Source: Bacteroidales bacterium | GTDB lineage: Bacteria > Bacteroidota > Bacteroidia > Bacteroidales > UBA932 | Length of the DNA: 64,000 nt | Direction: 5' to 3' | Assembly (NCBI GenBank): GCA_017527625.1 | Contig: JAFXPV010000027.1 | Span: 12,553 to 76,552 of the forward strand | Shown: one piece after another, positions 55,111 to 63,340 of the stretch | Layout: the number at the start of each line of letters is the position of its first letter | Position numbering within the stretch: position 1 is the stretch's first letter | Position numbers and translations under genes: made by a program | Notes under the pieces: generated by a model | Told to the model about the DNA's origin: nothing | Databases searched by the model: none | Seen by the model: only the letters and a program-made list of their open reading frames with translations

Positions 55111-56091
55111 ATGAAAAAAAGAGTAGCGGTTATTTACGGAGGAACTTCTTCCGAAAGAGATATTTCAATACTGAGCGGCCGTTATGCCGCAGCTTCGATT
55201 GACAAGGATAAATACGAGGTCTACCAGATACTGTTCAATTCCGACAATTGGCTCCTCATAGAGTGGGAGAGCGAGGACAGCGACCAGATGAGGGTGCTCG
55301 GCGCCGTGGACAAAGGCACTTTCTCGTGCAACGGCATCCGCTTCGACGTGGCCTGCATAATGATTCACGGCATCCCTGGCGAGAACGGCCTGCTGCAGGG
55401 CTATTTCGAGATGATGGGCGTGCCCGTGACCACCTGCTCGTCGTTCGTGTGCACCGTGGCGTTCAACAAGTATTCCTGCAAGACCTTCCTGCGCGATACA
55501 GGCGTGAAGATGGCCGATGATGTCTTCCTGCACAAGGGAGAGGCCTATGACGTTGATACCATCGTGGGCAAGCTTTCGCTTCCGGTTTTCGTGAAGCCTT
55601 CTGACGGCGGCAGCAGTTTCGGCGTCACCAAGGTCAAGAAGGTGTCCGAGATGCCGGCTGCCATAGAGGCTGCATTCAAGGAGAGCGACACGCTGCTGAT
55701 CGAGAAGGCTGTCACCGGCCGTGAGGTCACCCAGGCCGCCTATACTTCCGGCGGCAAGGTCACCGTCCTGCCCGTCACCGAGATCATAACCGAGAACGAA
55801 TATTTCGACTATGAGGCCAAGTACCTCGGCAAGAGCGAAGAGGTGTGCCCGGCAGAGATTACCGACGCCCAGAAAGCTGACATCAGCTACTGGACCGAAA
55901 GGATCTACCGCCATCTCGGATGCACCGGCCTTGTCAGGATGGACTACATTATGGCCGAAGACGGGGTGTATTTCCTCGAGATCAACGCTACTCCCGGTAT
56001 GACCCGTATGAGCCTCGTGCCCAAGATGGTCAGGGTAGCCGGAATCGATATGGGTGATTTCTTCACCGAACTTATAGAGAGTGCCAGATAA
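55111..56091 (+). CDS. ddl: D-alanine--D-alanine ligase
   Basis: An ATP-grasp ligase making the D-Ala-D-Ala terminus of peptidoglycan precursors, 326 residues. It has VIYGGTSSERDISILSG, IHGIPGENGLLQGYFEMMGVP with the substrate-binding His/Glu, VFVKPSDGGSSFGVTKV and the metal-binding YFLEINATPGMTRMSLVPKM. It begins three bases after ponA and overlaps prmC by one base, fitting a cell-wall operon. Confidence 0.95.
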   Translation: MKKRVAVIYGGTSSERDISILSGRYAAASIDKDKYEVYQILFNSDNWLLIEWESEDSDQMRVLGAVDKGTFSCNGIRFDVACIMIHGIPGENGLLQGYFEMMGVPVTTCSSFVCTVAFNKYSCKTFLRDTGVKMADDVFLHKGEAYDVDTIVGKLSLPVFVKPSDGGSSFGVTKVKKVSEMPAAIEAAFKESDTLLIEKAVTGREVTQAAYTSGGKVTVLPVTEIITENEYFDYEAKYLGKSEEVCPAEITDAQKADISYWTERIYRHLGCTGLVRMDYIMAEDGVYFLEINATPGMTRMSLVPKMVRVAGIDMGDFFTELIESAR

Positions 56092-56942
56092 TGACTGTAG
56101 GTGCCTACATAAAAGCTCTTGCAGGGAGACTTGCGGCTCTGTATCCGGAGGCGGAAGCGAAAGCCGTGGCCCAGGCCGTGGTCTGCAATGTGCTTGGCAT
56201 CGAGAAGTACAAGATACTCAGCGAGCCTGACAGGGAGATTCCCCAGGAGGCGATGCTGCGCCTGATGGCTATGGAAGACGAGCTGCTGGCCGCCAAGCCG
56301 CTGCAGTATGTGCTAGGCAGCTGCACGTTCGCCGGGCTGCGCATCCGCGTGCGGGAGGGCGTGCTGATACCCCGTCCCGAGACTGAGCAGCTTTTCTCCC
56401 TTGCCGCCGAAGATGCGGAGGCAGTGATGGAAGGCAGCGAAGACGACAATTTCAACGTGCTGGACATCTGCACCGGTTCGGGCTGTCTGGCATACGCCTT
56501 TGCCTCGGAGTTCCCCGACGCCCAGGTGTACGGCTGCGACATCAGCAACGACGCTCTGGCGGTCGCCTGCAAGCAGAGGGTGAAGTGCATCCGTCCGGTG
56601 TTCTTCCTGGCCGACGTGCTCCAGGCTCCTCCTGCCGGCCTGCCCCAGTTCGACGTCATAGTCAGCAATCCCCCTTACATCCGTGAAAGCGAGAAGGCGG
56701 CTATGCGCGACAATGTGCTCAAGTGGGAGCCTGCGCTGGCGCTGTTCGTGCCCGACGAGGATCCTCTCGTCTTCTACCGCGCTCTTGCTGTGTGGGCTGC
56801 AGCTCTGCTCAAGCCTCACGGCGTGATGTGGATGGAGGTCAACGAGGCGCTCGCACACGAGACTGCCGCGCTTTTCCAGGGCGCAGAGGTAGTGAAGGAT
56901 TTCAATGACAAGGATAGATTCGTAAGGGTAAGGAGGGGATAG
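56091..56942 (+). CDS. prmC: Release factor glutamine methyltransferase
   Basis: PrmC (HemK) methylates the GGQ glutamine of release factors RF1/RF2. It is 283 residues. The helical N-terminal domain is followed by PLQYVLGSCTFAGL, the SAM motif VLDICTGSGCLAYAFASEFPDA and the catalytic VSNPPYIRESEK. Its ATG overlaps the ddl stop, and radA starts three bases after its own stop. Confidence 0.95.
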   Translation: MTVGAYIKALAGRLAALYPEAEAKAVAQAVVCNVLGIEKYKILSEPDREIPQEAMLRLMAMEDELLAAKPLQYVLGSCTFAGLRIRVREGVLIPRPETEQLFSLAAEDAEAVMEGSEDDNFNVLDICTGSGCLAYAFASEFPDAQVYGCDISNDALAVACKQRVKCIRPVFFLADVLQAPPAGLPQFDVIVSNPPYIRESEKAAMRDNVLKWEPALALFVPDEDPLVFYRALAVWAAALLKPHGVMWMEVNEALAHETAALFQGAEVVKDFNDKDRFVRVRRG

Positions 56943-56945
56943 GCT

Positions 56946-58331
56946 ATGGCTAAGGCGAAGACTGTATGGTACTGCACGCAGTGCGGCAACGAATATCCCA
57001 AATGGATGGGGCAGTGCCCTGCCTGCGGGGAGTGGAACACTATGGTCGAAGAGCCCAAGGCCGCTTCTTCCGCCAAGGCGGCGGCTCCTTCGCGCACAAG
57101 GGCTTATGTCTCCACCGAAAAAGACGCACGTCCTCAGCCTCTTTCTGAAATCAGTATGTCCGAGGAGAGCCGTTTCTCCATCGGCATTGAGGAGGTGGAC
57201 AGGATTCTGGGCGGCGGTATGGTCCGCGGCTCTATGATTCTGATAGGCGGCGAGCCCGGCATCGGCAAGTCGACGCTGGCCCTGCAGATTCCGATGAACT
57301 GCCCGCTCATAAAGACTCTTTACGTGTCCGGCGAGGAGAGCCTGCGTCAGCTGAAGCTGCGTGCGCAGAGGCTGGGCAGCGACGACTGCGACTGTCTGGT
57401 GCTCAGCGAGACGCTGCTGGAGAACATTATCGACAGGGCCCGCGAGGTCAATCCCGACCTTCTCATAATCGATTCCATACAGACTATCTTCAGCGAAGCG
57501 ATAGAGTCTTCGGCTGGAAGCGTGTCGCAGGTGCGTGAGTGCGCCGCGGCGCTGCTGCGCTACGCCAAGGAGAGCAATACGTCGGTGATTCTCATCGGCC
57601 ACATCACCAAGGACGGCGCGATTGCCGGACCCAAGATCCTGGAGCATATCGTCGACGTGGTGCTGCAGTTCGAAGGTGATACCCGCGGCGCGTACAGGAT
57701 CCTGCGCAGCATCAAGAACCGCTTCGGCTCGACTGCCGAGCTGTCGGTCTTCGAGATGACCGGCAAGGGCCTTCGCGAAGTCAGCAATCCCAGCGAGATG
57801 CTCATCCCGATGCATCAGGAGAACCTCAGCGGCATCGCCGTCGCCGCGATGATGGACGGCACCAGGCCCCTGCTCATCGAGATACAGTCCCTGGTGAGCT
57901 CCGCCGCCTACGGAATGCCGCAGCGCAGCGCCACCGGTTTCGATGTCCGCAAGATGAATATGCTGCTCGCAGTGCTGGAAAAGAGGGCCGGATTCAGGCT
58001 CAGCGCCAAGGATGTGTTCCTGAATGTCGCCGGAGGTATGCGCATCAGCGACCCCGCCTGCGACCTGGCGGTCATCGCAGCCATCCTGTCTTCCAATTTC
58101 GACATCTGCGTGTCCGCCGACAGCTGCTTCAGCGCCGAAGTCGGCCTGAGCGGCGAGATAAGGCCCGTCAGCCAGGTCGAAAGACGCATCAGCGAAGCTG
58201 CCAAGCTCGGCTTCCGGAAAATCTACATCTCTTCGTTCAACAAGAAGGATTCCTTCGCCCGCAACGACAACATCGAGGTCGTTGCAGTCTCCGACGTCGC
58301 CGAGCTCTGCCGGAAACTCTTTAAGGCGTGA
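56946..58331 (+). CDS. radA: DNA repair protein RadA
   Basis: A RecA-like branch-migration ATPase/helicase acting in recombination, 461 residues. It has the N-terminal zinc finger (Cys10, 13, 24, 27), Walker A GGEPGIGKST at 101-110, the RadA motif KNRFGS, and a C-terminal Lon-protease-like domain (about 290-450, DICVSADSCFSAEVGLSGEIRPV) whose Ser-Lys pair is not catalytic in RadA. It is last in the ponA run; a bidirectional terminator follows. Confidence 0.96.
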   Translation: MAKAKTVWYCTQCGNEYPKWMGQCPACGEWNTMVEEPKAASSAKAAAPSRTRAYVSTEKDARPQPLSEISMSEESRFSIGIEEVDRILGGGMVRGSMILIGGEPGIGKSTLALQIPMNCPLIKTLYVSGEESLRQLKLRAQRLGSDDCDCLVLSETLLENIIDRAREVNPDLLIIDSIQTIFSEAIESSAGSVSQVRECAAALLRYAKESNTSVILIGHITKDGAIAGPKILEHIVDVVLQFEGDTRGAYRILRSIKNRFGSTAELSVFEMTGKGLREVSNPSEMLIPMHQENLSGIAVAAMMDGTRPLLIEIQSLVSSAAYGMPQRSATGFDVRKMNMLLAVLEKRAGFRLSAKDVFLNVAGGMRISDPACDLAVIAAILSSNFDICVSADSCFSAEVGLSGEIRPVSQVERRISEAAKLGFRKIYISSFNKKDSFARNDNIEVVAVSDVAELCRKLFKA

Positions 58332-58452
58332 TTTGTAACCGCCGGATACTCAAGTGATTACGTAATCGTCTTCCCTCGATTTTGATGGGTAGGTCTTTGC
58401 TTTAATCGTTGATAATCAGGAGAATACAAAGCACGCGCTGTGTGCCGTCCTG

Positions 58453-58501
58453 AAAAAAGAAATCCCGCCAACTCGGACAGGGCCGGCGGGATATTCTTTT
58501 T
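58453..58501. terminator. Bidirectional terminator between radA and the FISUMP lipoprotein
   Basis: An A-rich run, the stem ATCCCGCC (58462-58469) with GGCGGGAT (58485-58492), then TATTCTTTTT. The arms extend into the A and T runs, so it can end transcripts from both sides. It lies 12 bases beyond the convergent lipoprotein stop. Confidence 0.8.
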
Positions 58502-58513
58502 AAGCCAATGGAT

Positions 58514-60931
58514 CTACTCCCGGACAGGGCGGATGGCATAGCCTTCGGCCTGTGACCAGTTGTTGAGGTTCCTCCCGTCGTTGCAGAAGGCATAAGCGTT
58601 TCCCGGAAGATTTGAATCATCACTGATGGTGCTGGTCCAATAATAGCCTTTATCAGAATTGCCAAAATGGCGAAGATTATTGCTATTGGAACTACTGTTA
58701 TAAAGGCCGGTGTCGGGCAGTCCTGTTATGCCGTCTATCTCCTTTTTTGTGGGAACTTTCCATCCCGGAGGACAGGGATCGTAGATGGTTTTGACATCTT
58801 CCCGCCAGGGACGAAGGCTGTACTCTGACTCCGGCATCCAGGAATGGATCGCCTCTGTCTTGCAGACGATCCTGGCTGTCGGATGCGCAATTGTGTATGC
58901 CATAGACTTGACTTCGGTAGGATATTCCGTAAACACGTTTTCAGCCCGCGGGGTATAATAATACACGCTGTAATTGTCAGTACCGGCGCAAGCCGTGAAT
59001 GCATCTTTGCGACCCCACTGGAAGAGGAAACCCCTTGCATAGTTTTCACCCAGACCATACAAAGAAGCACCGAGATTACGGTCCATGAAGAGCTTGCCGT
59101 TATGTTCCATAGTACCCGGCTCAGGAGAAGACCAGATCAGCCAGCTCCAGAGGATTTCATCATAGTCCTTGTCATATTGTCCTGCGATACCGCCTGAACC
59201 GTCCTTGAAAATAGCTACGCATGCGGTATTCCGCACTTCTGTATTGGGCTTGATGAAAGATACATAACCAGCAGAGTAGTTGATTTCATAGCTGCCGGAG
59301 GTCTGTTGGATGGCGTAACCTGAATTTTTTCCCTGCTCCCAAAGAACAGTGACTCCGGATATGTCGTCCGGGTTGATGGTCGTCGCCGTCGTGCCAGTAA
59401 GCGGATCGAGGCCGCCGTTACCTTTCACGGTAGCTTTGAATTTATAACTGCCTGCAGAGGTTACGATATAGGTGTTTGCCGACTCTGTGGCGCTGAGGTC
59501 CGTGTACAGTTCTCTGTTATCTACGCAGATGGCGCGGACAGAAAGACCGTGAGGCTGGTTGGCAGAAACATAGTCGTGAGCTGTTGCAGTTAAATTGATG
59601 AAATAAGCTTCGGAGCCTCCTGCGTCGGCAGACCAATAACAGCCTCTGGTGCCTACGGTCTCACGTGCGTTGTTGTTCTGGTCGCGTATTCCGGAGAGAG
59701 GCAGGAAAATGGAATTCTCCGTGTATCCTGCTTCCTTGCCCTCTACCTTCCAGCCAGCCAGCGTGCAGCCGGGGACATATTGTACTGTTAATCCGTCACA
59801 GTAAGTCCAGTTGCAATTGTCTAAAAGTGCCTGCTCCATTTCCCCGGTAGGAGTTGCCCAGTTGGAGCCCCAGATATATTTGGCTGTGTTATCCGTTCCG
59901 TTGGCGTCTGCTTGAGAGTCATATCTGCCGCGGTAAGAATAATAACCGCCTATCGTGGCTGTGGTATACTCAGTCACTCCGGCATAGCTGGTAATGGTGG
60001 AGCCGATGTTGAACTTAGCCCATTTGGGGCCGCCGGGCCAGAGCTGCACCCATTCCTGACTGCCTCCGCCGGTGATTTCTGCGCTGCCGGTAGTGGCAGA
60101 TATGGCGTTGAAGCCCAGAGTGATATTTGTAATTTGGCTGCGTCCGACTTCTATGCCCTTGTTGGACGTACGGGTCTGCACTTTTCCATCTGTTGTGGTT
60201 ACCGTTATCTTTAATGAACTGTAAGTCCCCGCCGGAACGGCGATGTAGAACGGCTTCGAGGTGCTGCTGAGCGCGACGCCGGCGCCGCAGTTGAGGGTTA
60301 CGCCCGCTGTGCCTGAGACGGTCGCTGCCACAGGGGTCTCGGAACTAAGATCCTCAACATTGGTGATGGGACCGCTCATCGGCTGGGTTGCGCTCAATGA
60401 GATGCTGGCCACAGAGATATCAGGCAGGCTTGTCGACAGATTCAGGCAGATGATACCGCCTAGGTTCTTAAAATTCAGGCTGGTGGTGCTGCTGCCCGCA
60501 AACATCGGCGCGCCGCTGATGTTGCCTTCGGCATAGTCCTGGGTGGCAGGCAGAGCCGGGGCTCCGTTGTTATATATGCATGCAGGATACCAGGCGTTGA
60601 AAGGCTGTTCAGCAGCCGCATTGCCAGACTGTAATGTGAATGTGGCAGTGGTAGTGGTGCTTTCCGTGCTGTATACACCCACGTTCGGGGTTGTCGCACC
60701 ATCCACTATCGTAATCGGGTCACCGTTCTGCCATACGACATTGAAATTCTCTCCATCCGGGGAGAGGGTTGTCTTGGTCGCAGCACTTTCAGTGGTTGCA
60801 GTGAACACCAAACCGGTGGATTCCGAGCTGCCGGGGGTCGGTATTTCTGCAGGGATGTCTATCTTCTGTTCGCAAGAAGTCAGTGCGAAGGCGGCAAGGG
60901 CCGCAAAAACGAAAAATCTCTTCATAACCAT
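58514..60931 (-). CDS. Fimbrillin-like lipoprotein with two FISUMP domains
   Basis: An 805-residue lipoprotein (lipobox ALTSC, Cys20). The N-terminal ~270 residues have a fimbrillin/Mfa-like beta character (VFTATTESAATKTTLSPDG; ADWQNGDPITI-like VVWQNGDPITIVDG). Two FISUMP (Fibrobacter major paralogous) domains follow, each ending in the diagnostic phrase: PHGLSVRAICV near 460 and EGYAIRPVRE at the C-terminus. An Ig-like segment lies between. The start at 60931 has AGGAGG five bases upstream, overlapping the stop of a 46-residue peptide gene. It is surface-exposed; ligand unknown. Confidence 0.78.
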   Translation of the reverse strand: MVMKRFFVFAALAAFALTSCEQKIDIPAEIPTPGSSESTGLVFTATTESAATKTTLSPDGENFNVVWQNGDPITIVDGATTPNVGVYSTESTTTTATFTLQSGNAAAEQPFNAWYPACIYNNGAPALPATQDYAEGNISGAPMFAGSSTTSLNFKNLGGIICLNLSTSLPDISVASISLSATQPMSGPITNVEDLSSETPVAATVSGTAGVTLNCGAGVALSSTSKPFYIAVPAGTYSSLKITVTTTDGKVQTRTSNKGIEVGRSQITNITLGFNAISATTGSAEITGGGSQEWVQLWPGGPKWAKFNIGSTITSYAGVTEYTTATIGGYYSYRGRYDSQADANGTDNTAKYIWGSNWATPTGEMEQALLDNCNWTYCDGLTVQYVPGCTLAGWKVEGKEAGYTENSIFLPLSGIRDQNNNARETVGTRGCYWSADAGGSEAYFINLTATAHDYVSANQPHGLSVRAICVDNRELYTDLSATESANTYIVTSAGSYKFKATVKGNGGLDPLTGTTATTINPDDISGVTVLWEQGKNSGYAIQQTSGSYEINYSAGYVSFIKPNTEVRNTACVAIFKDGSGGIAGQYDKDYDEILWSWLIWSSPEPGTMEHNGKLFMDRNLGASLYGLGENYARGFLFQWGRKDAFTACAGTDNYSVYYYTPRAENVFTEYPTEVKSMAYTIAHPTARIVCKTEAIHSWMPESEYSLRPWREDVKTIYDPCPPGWKVPTKKEIDGITGLPDTGLYNSSSNSNNLRHFGNSDKGYYWTSTISDDSNLPGNAYAFCNDGRNLNNWSQAEGYAIRPVRE

Positions 60932-60940
60932 TCTTTCCTC

Positions 60941-61081
60941 CTATTCTTCGAAATCATCGTTTCCGTAGCTCGCGCCGACAATGTACCTTTCGGTAGTTCC
61001 TCTCTCGCTGCCGCAGATTACATTCTGAATCTCGACATCAAACACCTGCGTTTGCGGTGTCTCGTAACATTGTTTATTCAT
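60941..61081 (-). CDS. 46-residue conserved-type short peptide upstream of the lipoprotein
   Basis: A short frame of 46 residues starting MNKQCYETPQTQVFDVEIQ and ending GASYGNDDFEE. Its plan (charged start, YExP, a V-x-V-x-I/L strand, a short NVICGS turn, acidic end) resembles the short peptides often encoded just before surface lipoproteins in Bacteroidales. Its TAG is part of TAGGAGG, the ribosome-binding site of the lipoprotein gene nine bases on, so the two are probably translationally coupled. There is no signal peptide. Function unknown: a leader/coupling peptide or a small partner protein are both possible. Confidence 0.65.
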   Translation of the reverse strand: MNKQCYETPQTQVFDVEIQNVICGSERGTTERYIVGASYGNDDFEE

Positions 61082-61364
61082 ATTGAAATAATATTTAGAC
61101 AAATATGGCCAGCGTGCCCCGAAAACCGGGTTGCATCTTATCTATATAGTTGTCCTATTTTTACAAATATAAAGATATTGATCATAAAAAACCCCATCCG
61201 TCCGCGGAAACACCCTTCAGCCGAAACCGACGGTTCTTTTTGTAAGTCGCAGCTGGAAAGACGGGCGAACAAAAGTCATCCGTCCATGGAAACGCCCCTC
61301 TCCCTGGACGAATAGGCTCGACGGACTCCGGATAGTTGGCTTTGCTGTGTCAATAAATCTTCGT

Positions 61365-61690
61365 GGGGTAAGTCTCCGGCATTTCTGGGGTAGGTCCCGG
61401 GCACAAATGGGGTAGGTCCAACAAAAGGCCTGGGACCTACCCCGCGAATCTGCCCTGCAGTAACTCTAGCGGTGTAGGTCTGGCCCATTCCATCGGACCT
61501 ACCCCAAAACGCGCCGCCACCTACCCCAAGAATCTTGGCTACCTACCCCAAAGCCCGCCGCCACCTACCCCAAGATGCTTGGTCACCAACGCCAAGGTCC
61601 GCCGCCACCAATGCCAAAATGAGTCGTCCGTAATCCACGAGAGGGATACTCTCCAAGGTGGGTGGTGACTTATCTCAACGCACCGTCACG
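61365..61690 (+). repeat. REP-like unit R1
   Basis: The head has three 22-base direct units: 61365-61386 (degenerate, GGGGTAAGTC), 61387-61408 and the start at 61409, the latter two beginning GGGGTAGGTCC. Hairpin one pairs 61409-61419 with 61433-61443 (11 bp). Hairpin two pairs 61474-61480 with 61496-61502. A tail with three CCACCTACCCC-type copies (about 61517-61570), then ACCAACGCC copies, leads into CGTCCGTAATCCACGAG, which recurs in R3. GTAG stands at the foot of each hairpin. Confidence 0.8.
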
Positions 61691-61707
61691 ATTTCCACGG
61701 CATAGTT

Positions 61708-61873
61708 CGGGTATGTTCCCGGTATATCTGGGGTAGGTCCCGGGCACAAATGGTGTAGGTCCAGCAAAAGGTCTGGGACCTACCCCGTGAATCGGCCCTT
61801 CAGCAACTCTAGCGGTGTAGGTCTAGCATATTTCATCGGACCTACCCCAAAACGCGCCGCCACCTACCCCAAG
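61708..61873 (+). repeat. REP-like unit R2, truncated at the RAYT stop
   Basis: Same order as R1: 22-base units at 61708-61729 (degenerate) and 61730-61751, then a hairpin with GGTGTAGGTCC (61752-61762) against GGACCTACCCC (61776-61786). The second hairpin is GTAGGTC (61817-61823) against GACCTAC (61839-61845). It stops in the CCACCTACCCCAAG motif, one base before the transposase stop codon at 61877-61875. Confidence 0.8.
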
Positions 61874-61874
61874 T

Positions 61875-62798
61875 TTATCTATTGTTATGGATAATATCCG
61901 CTACCTTCTCGCGTTCGAGACCAAATCCGCGGGCCAGTTGGGGGATGCTGGTGTTGGATGTGCGCCAGACATACGGGATCAGTCTCATTTTCTCTGTCAG
62001 GGACAACTGCGATATCGGCTTTGAGAACCATCGCTCGCTCGTGGCTGAAATCATCTTGAAAAATTCTCCATCAAGCATTCTTTTTCTTGGCCCATCCACA
62101 AGCTCTTGCTGCATCTGAGAAACATTGACTTCTCCTATTGTTTTCAGGAGGAAAGCTTGAGAATTATCAAAAGCATCTTCTATGTATTTCCAGTCGCACG
62201 CACTTACGGGGTCCAGAAAACAATGGGAATCGATCATCCATCCAGTAGAAGAACAATCATCATTAGTGTGAAAGATAGTCTCCCTCTCACGTTTTGTCAG
62301 AGTTGATACCGGTCTTGTGGATTCCTTGCTGTGGCCGTTGCAAAAAACAGCGCTGTATCCGGACCAGGGATATGACTCTATTCTCTGTCCGTTGTCGAGA
62401 GCATTTCTGAAAACGTAAGCAATTGCATTACGTACATACCAATATGTATCCAGCAAGCGCACATCGACGCAATTGGTATGGTACATAATGCGTTCGCTAT
62501 ACTTGCGACTGAACCACATAGCATACCTCCGGCGTATTTCTTTGCCATATTCTTTCGCGATGATGTCATCTTCAGACAGAAGAACGACGTGAAGGTGATT
62601 GGATACGACCACATACGTTGCCACGACTACGTTCTTGCTGAGAGCGCACAAAAAGACGTACTTGACAAGAATGTCGTAATCTTCCTCGTCGCGACAGATT
62701 ATCGCTTTTTCGAGCCCCTCCAGACTGAGATGGAAGGGGAATACACGGCGGGCAGACCCATCTGGCATCTCCCGCACAATCGCTTTCACAATTGCCAT
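61875..62798 (-). mobile_element. RAYT-type HUH transposase (Y1_Tnp, REP-associated)
   Basis: A 307-residue protein of the IS200-like Y1 transposase superfamily. The HUH-type metal motif is His68-Leu-His70 in VSNHLHVVLL. The likely catalytic Tyr128 lies in AIAYVFRNAL, and the family phrase SYPWSGYSA follows. The C-terminus (LTEKMRLIPYVWRTSNTSIPQLARGFGLEREKVADII) looks like an HTH. There are no IS200/IS605 ends or accessory tnpB. Instead GTAG-bearing palindromic repeats bracket the gene, which marks it as a domesticated RAYT. The ATG at 62798 follows a complete promoter; the frame to 62882 extends upstream of it and is rejected. Confidence 0.8.
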
Positions 62799-62818
62799 TT
62801 CTACCCATTTGTTTTTCC

Positions 62819-62848
62819 CAAAGTTATCTTTTATCTCGGTAGAAACAA
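62819..62848 (-). promoter_or_regulatory. Promoter of the RAYT gene
   Basis: Minus strand: TTG (62848-62846), 19 bases, TAACTTTG (62826-62819). The ATG at 62798 is 20 bases downstream. This suggests that the gene is expressed from its own promoter. Confidence 0.7.
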
Positions 62849-62912
62849 ATAGCAAAAACTGATTTTTTACAACAAAATACACCTCGTAATAGCAGAGAAT
62901 TATGTTGTTGCG

Positions 62913-63170
62913 GGGTAGGTCCCTGGCATATCTGGGGTAGGTCCAACAAAAGGTCTGGGACCTACCCCGTGAATCTGCCCTGCAGCAACTCTAGCGGTGT
63001 AGGTCTGGCCCATTCCATCGGACCTACCCCAAAACGCGCTGACACCTACCCCAAGGATCTTGGCTACCTACACAAAGGCTCGCTGCCACCAACGCCAAAA
63101 CGCGCCGTCCGTAATCCACGAGATGAATCTCTCCACAATACGTGGTGTCTTGTCCCAAGCGGGCCGTCTC
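62913..63170 (+). repeat. REP-like unit R3
   Basis: It begins with a 22-base unit starting GGGGTAGGTCC, then the first hairpin with right arm GGACCTACCCC at 62958-62968. The second hairpin is GTAGGTC (62999-63005) with GACCTAC (63021-63027). The tail holds one CACCTACCCC copy, ACCAACGCC and CGTCCGTAATCCACG (63106-63120) as in R1. Coordinates of the left end are good to about a base. R3 has the same orientation as R1 and R2, and stands upstream of the transposase gene. Confidence 0.8.
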
Positions 63171-63262
63171 CAGCACTTAGTTAACGCGCTGCGACCTGTC
63201 TTATGATATGGTTTTTACCCGTAAGCCGGGTTGCTACTTGTCTCGGATTTGATAAAAGAAAT

Positions 63263-63297
63263 GACCGCCGGTTCCACCTGGGACCGACGGTCTTTTT
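63263..63297. terminator. Terminator hairpin after the nucleotidyltransferase gene
   Basis: The imperfect stem GACCGCCGGTTCC (63263-63275) with GGACCGACGGTC (63281-63292) is followed by TTTTT on the plus strand and flanked by an A-rich run on the other side. It lies about 45 bases past the minus-strand nucleotidyltransferase stop and probably works in both directions. Confidence 0.65.
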
Positions 63298-63340
63298 GTG
63301 CGCTGCCGCGGGACGGGTGAGCGTGCTGCGGCCGGCGGGA

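Noticed and set aside
56313..57815. 500-residue open frame antisense to prmC and radA
   Set aside because: It spans two well-supported genes in opposite sense and shows biased composition without motifs.
61195..61247. Possible extra terminator (CCGTC with GACGG before TTCTTTTTG)
   Set aside because: The stem is short with a large internal loop, and no gene ends nearby on that strand.
61365..61620. CRISPR-like look of the repeated CCACCTACCCC and GGGGTAGGTCC motifs
   Set aside because: Units are 22 bases without spacer-repeat alternation of uniform length, both strands of the motif occur as hairpins, and no cas genes are near.
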